Shown: positions 34,344-43,100 of the stretch, piece after piece
Position numbering within the stretch: position 1 is the stretch's first letter
Layout: every line of letters begins with the position of its first letter
NCBI GenBank assembly: GCA_018828145.1
Contig: JAHJWO010000019.1
Coordinates: forward strand, 45,937 to 109,936
DNA from: Alphaproteobacteria bacterium
GTDB taxonomy: Bacteria > Pseudomonadota > Alphaproteobacteria > Rhizobiales > Devosiaceae
Direction: 5' to 3'
Length of the DNA stretch: 64,000 bases
The notes under the pieces: generated by a model
The model's input: the letters and a program-made list of their open reading frames with translations, nothing else
Databases searched by the model: none
Told to the model about the DNA's origin: nothing
Made by a program: the position numbers and the translations under genes

Positions 34344-35630
34344 CTAATTTGACCCCGCGCCACTCCCCCCCAGAACGGCGGCAGTGGCGCTGCTCGTCGG
34401 CGGTTCAATTTGCATGGTAACTTTGACCAAATCTCCAGGCATCAGGGTGCTCACTTCGGTTGCATCCAGCGTCGCCGGCTGGCCGTTCTGCTGCCGCATG
34501 ATGGCGTAGTTCAGGCTGATCCGCATGGCACCGGCGAGTTTCAGGTTCCGATCGAACTCGACTGACTGGCGCAACAGGCGGGTGGTAGCGTCCTGGTTTA
34601 GCAGCAGGCGCTCAAGCGCTGCTTGCTCTGTCTGCAACTGGATTGAGACCTCGGCCGTGTGGTCATCTTCCAGCCTGGCGAGATCCCGCCCTGCATTGTT
34701 CAGGTTCTGGCGCGCCGACATAGTGGCGAGCAAGTTGTCCAACCTATCGGAGCGTAAATCCGCAAGAATGCGTTCCGCGTCCGATAGCCTGGATACAGTT
34801 GCCGACCCGGCAGCGACCAGCTTGCTTATGGCATCGACCTGTTGCTGTGCCCGTGCCGTCTGCTCCTCGAGGGCGTGCGCCTTCTGGTCCAAGGTATCAA
34901 TTTGCGCCTCGAAAAGCTGCGCCAATTGGGTCAGCCCGGCCTGCTGGCGCTCATATCCATTGATGCGTGCGGTGAATATCCGCCTTTCCTGTTCCAGAAT
35001 GTCCGCTATCCGGGGGTCATTCGCATCCAGTTCGGCGGGGAACTCTATTTCTCCCCGACCGGCAAATTCACTGTCGAGCCGCGCCAACCGCGCCGTTGAT
35101 CGCAAGATGTCGCTGCCGAGGCCATTGAGGTCGGTCTCAAGCCGGATCGTTCCGGACAAGCTGGTTGCGGTCTCGATCTGGTTCTCGCCGCCGGCGAGGG
35201 CCAGGGCGTGGATGACGGTCATGCCCGGTCGAAATGCATATTGGCCAGGGTTGGTTACGTTGCCGACAACATAGACAGGCGGATATTCGACCACCTGAAT
35301 TGATGCGTCGGGCGCTTCAAGCAGCCCCAGTTTGAGTTTTAGGCGCCGGGCAATTTCGGCCCCCAGCTGTTCTGGGCCGAGCCCCGCAACAGCAATGGTA
35401 CCAAGCGTTGGGACCATTACCGTGCCATCGGCGGCGACTTCCACATCCCCGCCCAGTGCGTCCCAGCGTTGGTAGTCGCCGGTCGAGGGTACAAACTGAA
35501 CGACCGTAAGACGAAGCTTGGTTTGCGGTGCCAGCTCCTCGGGCGCTCCATTGGCTGACGTTGACAGGCAGGTGGTGGCTAGCAGAGCGCCTAACATCAA
35601 AGCTCGACTGACTCGTTGTACTTTCAACAT
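34344..35630 (-). CDS. Polysaccharide export protein with SLBB domain (ExoF/Wza-like)
   Basis: 428 residues from the ATG at 35630; the frame is open further upstream, but the signal sequence begins here (SRALMLGALLATTCLSTSANG). A Poly_export domain follows (KLRLTVVQFVP, DVEVAADGTVMVPTLGTIAV), then an SLBB-type loop (PPVYVVGNVTNPGQYAFRPG) and a long coiled coil (~190-360). A C-terminal strand region ends the protein. The coiled coil is typical of rhizobial ExoF proteins, which partner a Wzz/ExoP-type protein. Its divergent neighbour at 35826 encodes exactly that. Confidence 0.9.
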   Translation of the reverse strand: MLKVQRVSRALMLGALLATTCLSTSANGAPEELAPQTKLRLTVVQFVPSTGDYQRWDALGGDVEVAADGTVMVPTLGTIAVAGLGPEQLGAEIARRLKLKLGLLEAPDASIQVVEYPPVYVVGNVTNPGQYAFRPGMTVIHALALAGGENQIETATSLSGTIRLETDLNGLGSDILRSTARLARLDSEFAGRGEIEFPAELDANDPRIADILEQERRIFTARINGYERQQAGLTQLAQLFEAQIDTLDQKAHALEEQTARAQQQVDAISKLVAAGSATVSRLSDAERILADLRSDRLDNLLATMSARQNLNNAGRDLARLEDDHTAEVSIQLQTEQAALERLLLNQDATTRLLRQSVEFDRNLKLAGAMRISLNYAIMRQQNGQPATLDATEVSTLMPGDLVKVTMQIEPPTSSATAAVLGGSGAGSN

Positions 35631-35825
35631 TGTACCCGTCGTCCTCTGGTTATCGAGCACAGGGTAGCGCAGGCGCGGATCATTCAGAACCGACCAGTGG
35701 GGCTTAGTCCATATGGCGTATCCGCGCATGCCGGCTCGCCCTTGTTGACGATGGAGCCCCCTCAGAACCCTCCCTATGATCGGGCTCTGGCTCTGGCCGT
35801 GACGCGCTGAAAACCTTGGTGGCCG

Positions 35826-37355
35826 ATGGTGAACGCTCTCAGTAATATCGATTTCAGGTTCTATCTCTGGCTGTTCATCAGGCGTTTTCCGCTTTTCTTG
35901 ATTGCTGCAATGGTGGTCGGGACGGCGGGCGTTGCCCTGACGTTTCTGTGGCCGCCTTCCTATCAGGCGACAGCCAAAATACTGGTGGAGTCGCCGCAGA
36001 TCCCCACTGAACTGGCAAAGTCCACCGTGCCCACCGGCGCCGCTGAGCAATTTCAGATCATTCAGGAGGATGTGCTGTCGCGCGAAAGCGTGCTTGCGCT
36101 CGCAAACCGGTTTGCCATCTACAGCGGGCGCACTAACATGTCCGAAAGTGACGTGGTCGATGACATGATGCGCCGGCTTGCCATCCAGCCCACGGCGTCG
36201 GGCGGCGGGGGGGGCGCAACCGTTTACAGCATCTCATTCAAGGCCGACCGGCCCGACACCGCCGCCGAGCTGATCAACCATCTGGTGACAACGATCCTTG
36301 ATAAGGACGTGCTGATCCGAACCCAACGAGCGACCGACACGGTCGCATTCTTCAGCCGGGAAACCCAACGCCTCGACAACGAACTGCAGGGGCTTGAAGG
36401 CAACATCCTCGAGTTCAAGAACGAGAACATCAACGCCCTGCCTGACAGCGTTGATTTCCGGCGCGAGCAGCAGATCGCACAGCAACAGCGCCTGCTCATC
36501 CTGCAGCAAGATGAGGTGGCGCTGCACAAACGCGTGTCCGATCTGCAGTCGCGGCCACTCGACATCGCCGCCCCCGCGTTGACGCCGGCGGAGCAAAGCC
36601 TGCTGGCGCTTCGGCAATTGCTCTTCCAACAGCAGGCGCTGTTCAGCGATGAGAGCCCCACTATCACCGCTTTGCGCGCCAGGATCGCGGCCCTGGAGGG
36701 CGAAGTCGTCGGCAGCACCGGCCAACCGGGCGCACCGCGAAACGCGCGCGATATCGAGCTCGCAAGCATTGATGACCGGCTGGAGGCCATTGCGGTCGAG
36801 CGCCAGTTGATCGAGGCGTCGATCGAAGCGCTGGAGAGATCAATCGCCGAAACCCCTGCCAACGAGACCGAGTTGCACTCCTTGGAGCGCGACCGCCAGA
36901 ACGTTCAGGCGCAGTACGATTCTGCCGTCGCCCGGCTGGCGGATGCTTCGACCGGCCAGCAAATCGAATTTCTGCTCAAGGGCGAGCGGTTGTCGCTGAT
37001 CGAATCTGCGGTACCGCCACAGCGGTCACTGGGACCGAGCCGAAGTGTCTTGGTGCTGGCCACCTTCGCCGCCGCAATGCTTGCGGGCCTGGCAGCTGTC
37101 ATAACGCCGGAGTTGCTGAACCGCAAAATACGGCGTCCTGCTGAAATGATCGGGAGACTGCAAATCGTGCCCTTTGTGACCGTACCTTACATCAAGCGCT
37201 CGATGTTCAATCCAGCGCGGCTAGGTTTTCGGATCAGCATTCTGATTGCCGTTCCAGCCTTGGTGCTCGCATTGGGCATCAGCGATGATGCCCCGAGGAA
37301 CGCCTTCATGGGCTATGCCCAAGCCAGTCTCATCGCCACAAGTTCCACGCCCTGA
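35826..37355 (+). CDS. Wzz/ExoP-type polysaccharide co-polymerase
   Basis: 509-residue inner-membrane protein with an N-terminal helix (LFLIAAMVVGTAGVALTFLW), a Wzz domain with PPSYQATAKILVESP, a long periplasmic coiled coil (~150-390) and a second membrane helix near 405-425 (VLVLATFAAAMLAGLAAVI). Unlike classical ExoP there is no fused kinase; a further hydrophobic segment near 465-480 ends it. The cytoplasmic ATPase is the separate gene nine bases downstream. Together they would set chain length and drive export with the Wza/ExoF-like protein. Confidence 0.9.
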   Translation: MVNALSNIDFRFYLWLFIRRFPLFLIAAMVVGTAGVALTFLWPPSYQATAKILVESPQIPTELAKSTVPTGAAEQFQIIQEDVLSRESVLALANRFAIYSGRTNMSESDVVDDMMRRLAIQPTASGGGGGATVYSISFKADRPDTAAELINHLVTTILDKDVLIRTQRATDTVAFFSRETQRLDNELQGLEGNILEFKNENINALPDSVDFRREQQIAQQQRLLILQQDEVALHKRVSDLQSRPLDIAAPALTPAEQSLLALRQLLFQQQALFSDESPTITALRARIAALEGEVVGSTGQPGAPRNARDIELASIDDRLEAIAVERQLIEASIEALERSIAETPANETELHSLERDRQNVQAQYDSAVARLADASTGQQIEFLLKGERLSLIESAVPPQRSLGPSRSVLVLATFAAAMLAGLAAVITPELLNRKIRRPAEMIGRLQIVPFVTVPYIKRSMFNPARLGFRISILIAVPALVLALGISDDAPRNAFMGYAQASLIATSSTP

Positions 37356-37364
37356 GGAAACCCT

Positions 37365-38147
37365 ATGACCGCATACACCAAGACCCCGACGCAGAAGGGG
37401 AGAGGCTCCCAATTGCAGACTTTCGGCACGGGAGTATCATCCTGGTCCAGGCTCGCGGCGCTGCAGGTCGACTCCAAAACGGTGTGCTGGGAGCGGATCG
37501 TCTCACTCAAGCGACGCCATCCCGCCGCGGTTGCATTCGACATCATGCGCACCAAGGTTCTCAAGAGCGCCCGGGAGGAAAACTGGCGCACGATCGGCAT
37601 TACTGCTCCGGTTGCAGGCGGCGGCAAGTCGACGGTTGCTGCCAATCTGGCGATCAGTCTCAGCAAGCATGAGAAATTGCGTGTGGTGCTGGTCGACCTT
37701 GACTTGCGCAGCCCGCGGCTGGCTCAGATGTTGGCTCACAAAGGCCAGTATTCCGTCGAGGAGTTTCTGCGAGGGCAGTGCCCGATCGAGGATTTCTTTG
37801 TCCGCCTGGGCGATAACCTGGCGATAGGAGCCAGCCCGGAGCCGGGCGGCCGCGATCTGACTGAGGTCCTGCACAGCAGCGGCACTGCGCATATGCTGGA
37901 GCTCATGCGCGACGATCTCGCAGCCGATATTGTTATCTACAATTTGCCGCCGCTGCTGGCCGGCGACGACTGCCTCGGGCTCCTGCCGCTGGTCGAGGCT
38001 TCGCTGCTGGTGGTTGGCGCGGATTTCAATACCGTCGCCGACATCGACGTATGCGAAAGCCTGCTGCAGTCCCGGACAAACCTGCTTGGCGTTGTACTCA
38101 ACAAGTGCCGCTACAGAACAGAGGCATACGCCGATTTCCTGGCGTAA
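37365..38147 (+). CDS. CpsD/BY-kinase-like ATPase
   Basis: 260 residues. Walker A ITAPVAGGGKSTVAANLA, then VVLVDLDLRSPRL (Walker A') and IVIYNLPPLLAGDD, where the usual Asp of the Walker B-like motif is Asn. The C-terminus (RYRTEAYADFLA) has two Tyr but no Tyr-rich cluster for autophosphorylation. It probably acts as the cytoplasmic partner of the co-polymerase at 35826-37355; kinase activity is uncertain. The pair reconstitutes a split ExoP. The N-terminal ~50 residues are poorly conserved. Confidence 0.85.
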   Translation: MTAYTKTPTQKGRGSQLQTFGTGVSSWSRLAALQVDSKTVCWERIVSLKRRHPAAVAFDIMRTKVLKSAREENWRTIGITAPVAGGGKSTVAANLAISLSKHEKLRVVLVDLDLRSPRLAQMLAHKGQYSVEEFLRGQCPIEDFFVRLGDNLAIGASPEPGGRDLTEVLHSSGTAHMLELMRDDLAADIVIYNLPPLLAGDDCLGLLPLVEASLLVVGADFNTVADIDVCESLLQSRTNLLGVVLNKCRYRTEAYADFLA

Positions 38148-38158
38148 CGCCCTGCGTC

Positions 38159-39496
38159 CTACTCGCGGAATGTATGGCTGAGCCGGTCCTGGATTGGCGC
38201 CATCAGATAGGACCACACGGTTCGCTCGCCGGTCTGGAAGAAGCTTTCCGCAGGCATGCCCGGCACCAGCGCCGCGCCACCTGGCAACTTATCGCGTTCC
38301 GTGTCGGCAATATCGACGCGGACTGAATAATACTGCACGCCCGTTGCGGAGTCCCGCACCAAGTCGGGCGATATGCTATCGACGCGGCCTTCCAGGTTGG
38401 GCGTGGTCTGAGCGTCGAAATTCAACATGCGAACCTCGGCCGCCTGACCGACATGGAGCTTGCTGACCTCCAAAGGGCTCACGCGCATGTCAACCTTAAG
38501 GTGGGTTTCTTGCGGCACGACAAGCATCAGCGTATCGCCCGGCGAAACCACGCCCCCAACGGTCTGCACGATGGATTCGTGCACCGTTCCGGCAATTGGA
38601 GCCCTTACTTCCAGGCGGGACAGCCGGGCTCTAGCCGCAATCATCTTCTGCATCAACTCGGCCACGGTCTGGGAGACCGTCTGCAGCTCTGCCAGCGCCT
38701 CGGCCTGGAAATCGGTCACGATCTGATCCGCCTGCATTCTCAATTCCGAGATGGAGGCTTCGGTTGCCGCGATCGAAGCCTGCACACTGAGCACCTGTCC
38801 GGAGAGCTCTGCCTCGTTGCGCTTCATCTCGTTAAGCCGTTGATTGGAAACTAGCTCCTTGGAGAACAGATCGGTCTGCTGGGCCACTTCATCGCGAACC
38901 AGATTCATCTGCCTGGTGTAGGCTTCCAACTGGGCCCTATAGCCTTCAATGACCGATTGTTTCTCGCCGATGAGTTCATTCAGTCGGGCAATCTCGCTTT
39001 CGAGCGACTTCGCACGCGACAGCCGCAGACTCTGTTGCTCGCCCAACACAGCTGACAGCCTGGGATCGGGGGGCCAGTGCCCCGCCACCTCGGGAAGGTC
39101 AATCGCTGAAGCGCCAGTGCTTTCGGCGGTCAGCCGGGCCTTGGCGCCAAGGCCCTCGCGCAACTGCGACAGCACGACCTCCAGCTCGGCACGAAGCGAA
39201 ACGTCATCGAGAGTGAGCAGTAACTGGCCAGCCTCCACCTGTTGGTTGTTCTGCACCAGGATTTGGCGAACAATGCCACCTTCGGGGTGCTGAACCTTCC
39301 GCGAACCACTCTCGGACACGACCGCGCCGTTGGCAATGATGGCGCCTTCCACCTTGGTTGTCGACGACCACCCGCCCAGCCCGACAACCAGGGCCGCCAT
39401 CACCCCGAGTCCGAGCAAGCCGTGCTGGCGAAGGCTAGTAAGGTTTTGGCTGGAGTACCCTCCAACCGGGGCGCCAGTAATCAACGGACTAGGCAC
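38159..39496 (-). CDS. HlyD-type periplasmic adaptor of type I secretion system 2 (PrsE-like)
   Basis: 445 residues from a GTG at 39496 that overlaps the exporter stop by eight bases; the frame is open to 39667 inside the exporter gene. One membrane helix (LLGLGVMAALVVGLGGW), a lipoyl half (VQHPEGGIVRQILVQNNQQV), a coiled-coil hairpin (~115-285), the second lipoyl half (RLEVRAPIAGTVHE) and the barrel. The tail PGMPAESFFQTGERTVWSYL is the family signature. PrsD-PrsE pairs in rhizobia export EPS-modifying glycanases and adhesins, matching this location. A fragment of a third such gene is at 3129-3330. Confidence 0.93.
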   Translation of the reverse strand: MPSPLITGAPVGGYSSQNLTSLRQHGLLGLGVMAALVVGLGGWSSTTKVEGAIIANGAVVSESGSRKVQHPEGGIVRQILVQNNQQVEAGQLLLTLDDVSLRAELEVVLSQLREGLGAKARLTAESTGASAIDLPEVAGHWPPDPRLSAVLGEQQSLRLSRAKSLESEIARLNELIGEKQSVIEGYRAQLEAYTRQMNLVRDEVAQQTDLFSKELVSNQRLNEMKRNEAELSGQVLSVQASIAATEASISELRMQADQIVTDFQAEALAELQTVSQTVAELMQKMIAARARLSRLEVRAPIAGTVHESIVQTVGGVVSPGDTLMLVVPQETHLKVDMRVSPLEVSKLHVGQAAEVRMLNFDAQTTPNLEGRVDSISPDLVRDSATGVQYYSVRVDIADTERDKLPGGAALVPGMPAESFFQTGERTVWSYLMAPIQDRLSHTFRE

Positions 39497-41210
39497 TTTT
39501 TTTCCTATCGATCGTGGTGGGCGGCAGGGAGATTTGCCGCAACACGGCTTCCTTGTTGCCAAAGGCCGCCGGACGGCCCTCCCGCATGAACAGCACCTTG
39601 TTGAGCGCCTCGACGGCGCTTGGCCGGTGCGCCACCACCACAACGATGGCGCCACGGTCGCGCGCATCCAAAATCGCGGCTGTCAGCGCCTGATCGCCTT
39701 CCATGTCCAGGTTCGAGTTTGGTTCATCCAGAACCAGCAGAAAGGGGTCGCGGTAGAGGGCTCGCGCCAGCCCTATGCGCTGGCGCTGGCCCGCCGAGAG
39801 CATCGAGCCCCGGTCGCCAATACGGGTATCATACCCTTCGGGTAGCGTGATGATGAAGTCGTGCACACGGGCGGACTTTGCGGCGTTGAGGATGGCCCCG
39901 GTGTCCTGGCTAGGGCTGAACCGCCCGATATTGTCGGCAATTGTGCCGCCCAGCAGCTCGACGGCCTGAGGGAGATAGCCGACCGTGTGCCCCAGGAGCC
40001 TGGGGTCAAAGTGCGACAGTTCCGAGCCATCGAGCCTGACAGATCCCCGAAGAACGGGCCAGACACCGACCAGGGTCCGGGCAATTGAGGATTTCCCGGA
40101 TCCCGAAGGGCCGATTATCCCAAGGCCGTCCCCCGCCACGAGCTCAAAGCTTACATCTTGGACAAGAGGAGCCAGGCGCGGATCTGGGCCGGCAGCCAGC
40201 TGGTCCACGATCAAGGTTTCGGTGGGCAGCGGCAATTGAGTCGGTCGCTCGGGCATCTCGCTGAGAGGCAAAATCTGGAATAGGCGGGCAGCGGCCTGTC
40301 GCGCATTCACAAACCCGCGCCACTGCGAAACCACCTGTTCGATCGGCGCTAGCGCGCGTGAGGTCAGGATCGAGGCTGCAATCATCAGGCCGCCGGTGAT
40401 CTCCCCTTGAATGACCAGGTAGGCGCCCACGGCCAACACCGCCGATTGCAGCAGATACCGCGTTCCCTTGGTGACCGAGGAATAGAATGCCGTGCGGTCA
40501 GCCGAGTCCTGCTGGGTATTGGCGAAGTGCCGGGCCGCATGCCACCAGCGACTGGTTATCGCATCAAGCATGCCCATGGCCGTGATCGACTCCGCGCTGG
40601 ACTCCGCATTGTTGGTCAACGCACCCCGTTCACTGGCCGCCGCGGTCGCCACTAGCCCCGGACGACGGGAGTGAAGTTCGTTGATCACAAGCAGTGCCGC
40701 GATAAAGACCGCGCCCAGCAGCGTGAAAGCGCCGAGCAGGGGATGCAGGAAAAAGGCGAAGGCCATGTAGATCGGTATCCACGGCAGATCCAGCAGCGAG
40801 ACTGGACCTGGGCCGGAAATGAACTGACGGAGAATGTCCAGATCCTGAACTGGGTTGGCGCGGAGCCCATGCCCTTCCACGAGCCTCAGTCGCACCGCGG
40901 TCTGAAACGCATTCCTGGCAAAACGGTCATGCACCAGCCCGCCGAAGCGGATCGCCATACGCGCTCTAATCCATTCGATGAGGGCATAAAACCCATACAA
41001 CAGTACGACGAGTCCGGTCAGCGCCACCAACGTCGAGATCGATCGGCTGGGCAAAACGCGGTCATAGACCTGCAGCATGAAAATCGAGCCAGTCAGCATC
41101 AAGACGTTCGATGTGATACTGAGAGCGAAGAGCACAACGATCTGGCTGCGCGCCAAATAGATCAGGTCGCTCAAAGGCTTGGAGTCAATTGCGCGTAGGA
41201 TATTCGTCAC
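39489..41210 (-). CDS. PrtD/PrsD-type ABC exporter of type I secretion system 2
   Basis: 573 residues without a C39 domain, the usual form for metalloprotease/glycanase exporters. Six membrane helices (~25-300), then the nucleotide-binding domain: Walker A GPSGSGKSS, Q-loop GYLPQAVELL, signature MLSAGQRQRIGLARAL (LSAGQ, normal for this subgroup), Walker B LLVLDEPNSNLD and H-loop VAHRPSA. Likely cargo includes the RTX beta-helix protein at 12173 and perhaps the adhesin at the right end. Transcribed with the adaptor gene through an overlap. Confidence 0.94.
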   Translation of the reverse strand: MTNILRAIDSKPLSDLIYLARSQIVVLFALSITSNVLMLTGSIFMLQVYDRVLPSRSISTLVALTGLVVLLYGFYALIEWIRARMAIRFGGLVHDRFARNAFQTAVRLRLVEGHGLRANPVQDLDILRQFISGPGPVSLLDLPWIPIYMAFAFFLHPLLGAFTLLGAVFIAALLVINELHSRRPGLVATAAASERGALTNNAESSAESITAMGMLDAITSRWWHAARHFANTQQDSADRTAFYSSVTKGTRYLLQSAVLAVGAYLVIQGEITGGLMIAASILTSRALAPIEQVVSQWRGFVNARQAAARLFQILPLSEMPERPTQLPLPTETLIVDQLAAGPDPRLAPLVQDVSFELVAGDGLGIIGPSGSGKSSIARTLVGVWPVLRGSVRLDGSELSHFDPRLLGHTVGYLPQAVELLGGTIADNIGRFSPSQDTGAILNAAKSARVHDFIITLPEGYDTRIGDRGSMLSAGQRQRIGLARALYRDPFLLVLDEPNSNLDMEGDQALTAAILDARDRGAIVVVVAHRPSAVEALNKVLFMREGRPAAFGNKEAVLRQISLPPTTIDRKKSA

Positions 41211-41520
41211 CGCCCTTTCGTCGGGTGCTAACAGTGCCCCGCTGGCGCCGTCTTAAAGGTGTCAAAGGTGTCCCAATTAAGGACACTTTAGATAGAAGTT
41301 TGCGGCCCGCCCGACAACTTCTCCGATTCAGCGAGAAACACCAACTGACCTATGACAACTAAGAATGGGGAGGTGGGCAAGCCGGAATAAATCATTCTGA
41401 TTATGTTTGGCGATGTTAGCTCACCCGCGGATAGGAACTTGGATCACGCACCCCCAAAGCGACCTAACTCTCTAGCTACATTGTGAAATTGCCGCCGTCC
41501 TGTGGCCTGCTAGCGTTCAG
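41211..41520. promoter_or_regulatory. Divergent intergenic region with inverted repeat
   Basis: 310 bases between the exporter (minus) and the amino-sugar operon (plus). It holds the inverted repeat GTGTCCCAATTAAGGACAC at 41268-41286 (6-base arms, 7-base spacer), a plausible operator. The rest is non-coding. No promoter hexamers were assigned. Confidence 0.45.
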
Positions 41521-42069
41521 ATGACGAGCGTGACCAATCGCCCGTCCATGCACCAGGACTGGGATTGTCAAATGCTAAAGCGGGTCATTCTGGGGGAAGG
41601 CGCCGTAATCCATCAGCCAGACTTGGTTAATCTCTACGACTGTTCCATCGGACCGGGCAGCCGTATCGGCGCGTTCGTCGAAATTCAGAAAAACGTAGTG
41701 ATTGGCAGCAACTGCAAGATCTCCAGCCACAGCTTCATCTGTGAAGGCGTGACCGTTGAGGATGGCGTCTTCATTGGACATGGGGTGATGTTCACCAACG
41801 ACCCATACCCGCGGGCGACGACCAATACAGGCGAAGTGCAGGGCAGCGACGACTGGGCGGTGGTGCCAACCATCGTGCGCCGCAACGCCTCGATCGGGAG
41901 CAACGCAACCATCCTGGCTGGGCTGATCATTGGCGAGGGGGCCTTGGTCGGTGCCGGCGCCGTAGTCACCCACGACGTGCCACCCGGAGCATTGGTTGTA
42001 GGCGTGCCGGCACGACAGGTCATTTCCTCCAGCAAGTCAACACAACAACGAGGGCTGCACCAATGGTAG
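41521..42069 (+). CDS. Hexapeptide-repeat N-acetyltransferase (WbpD/WlbB-like)
   Basis: 182 residues, left-handed beta-helix. Hexapeptide strands include LYDCSIGPGSRIGAFVEI, VVIGSNCKISSHSFICEG, VFIGHGVMFTNDPYPRAT (loop with the conserved His/Asn-Asp typical of WbpD) and IGSNATILAGLIIGEGALVG. WbpD acetylates the 3-amino group of UDP-2-acetamido-3-amino-uronic acid with acetyl-CoA. The next two genes encode the matching dehydrogenase and aminotransferase. A second ATG at residue 10 is possible. Overlaps the next gene by seven bases. Confidence 0.88.
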   Translation: MTSVTNRPSMHQDWDCQMLKRVILGEGAVIHQPDLVNLYDCSIGPGSRIGAFVEIQKNVVIGSNCKISSHSFICEGVTVEDGVFIGHGVMFTNDPYPRATTNTGEVQGSDDWAVVPTIVRRNASIGSNATILAGLIIGEGALVGAGAVVTHDVPPGALVVGVPARQVISSSKSTQQRGLHQW

Positions 42070-43100
42070 GCATCGGGGTCATCGGCTACGGATATTGGGG
42101 TCCCAATCTCGTCCGGAACTTCTACGACGTACCTGGGGTACAAGTGCACTGGGTCTGTGACCTGCGCACCGAGCGCCTGGCCCGGTTGCGCCTTCGTTAT
42201 CCGGCGGTCGAAATCACCGACGACTTCAACCAGATCCTGAACGATCCACGCGTTGACGCCGTTGCCATCGCCACCCCCGTCTCGACCCATTTTAAACTGG
42301 CAATGCAGGCCTTGCGCGCCGGCAAGAGTGTCTTTGTAGAAAAGCCGATAACGGCGACCACCGAGCAGGCTGAACGACTGATCGAGGAGGCGGATCGGCG
42401 CGGTCTTGTCGTCGCCGTCGATCACACCTTCATCCATACCGGCGCGGTCAAGAAACTGCGCGACATCATCCAGAAGGATCTTGGCGAGGTCTATTATTAT
42501 GACTCCGTGCGGGTGAACCTGGGCCTGTTTCAGCACGACGTCAGCGTCATGTGGGATCTGGCGGTGCATGACCTGTCGATTATGGACTACGTGCTGGGCG
42601 CGCGTCCGCGCGCAGTGTCCGCTACGGGCATGGCGCACGTAGCTGGCCAGCCCGAAAACATCGCCTATCTCAACCTTCATTTCGACTGCAAGCTGATGGC
42701 GCATGTGCACGTCAACTGGCTGGCCCCGGTGAAGGTGCGGCGCACCCTGATTGGCGGCAGCAACAAGATGGTCGTCTACGACGATCTGGAGCCCAGCGAA
42801 AAGATCAAGGTCTACGACCGCGGCATTACGCTGGACCCGATGGCGCCAAAGGCCAGCGAGCGCAAGAAGCAGATGCGCATCGGCTACCGGGCCGGCGACA
42901 TGTTTGCGCCCCAGCTCGATGTCTCGGAGGCGCTTGGGTCCGAGCTGAGTGAATTTGTGGCCTGTGTTGAAAACGGCACCCAGCCAACGGCCGATGGTGC
43001 TGCCGGTCTCAGGGTCGTGCGCATTCTGGAGGCCGCGACCAAGTCCATGGCCAGCCATGGCGCCGTTGTCGAGCTCCCGCAGGATCTGGTGCCGGCATGA
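42063..43100 (+). CDS. Gfo/Idh/MocA-type nucleotide-sugar 3-dehydrogenase (WbpB-like)
   Basis: 345 residues. IGVIGYGYWGPNLVRNFYD is the NAD-binding start, ATPVSTHFKLAMQAL and FVEKPITATTEQA hold the EKP motif, and LAVHDLSIMDYVLG is the conserved catalytic HD region. WbpB/WlbA oxidise C3 of UDP-GlcNAc-uronate to a 3-keto sugar, which a WbpE-type aminotransferase then aminates. Translationally coupled on both sides (seven-base overlap upstream, ATGA overlap downstream), so the three proteins are probably made in matched amounts. Confidence 0.9.
   Translation: MVGIGVIGYGYWGPNLVRNFYDVPGVQVHWVCDLRTERLARLRLRYPAVEITDDFNQILNDPRVDAVAIATPVSTHFKLAMQALRAGKSVFVEKPITATTEQAERLIEEADRRGLVVAVDHTFIHTGAVKKLRDIIQKDLGEVYYYDSVRVNLGLFQHDVSVMWDLAVHDLSIMDYVLGARPRAVSATGMAHVAGQPENIAYLNLHFDCKLMAHVHVNWLAPVKVRRTLIGGSNKMVVYDDLEPSEKIKVYDRGITLDPMAPKASERKKQMRIGYRAGDMFAPQLDVSEALGSELSEFVACVENGTQPTADGAAGLRVVRILEAATKSMASHGAVVELPQDLVPA

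Noticed and set aside
41685..43058. 457-residue open frame on the minus strand
   Set aside because: Antisense shadow of the acetyltransferase and WbpB-like genes; no motif and no ribosome site.
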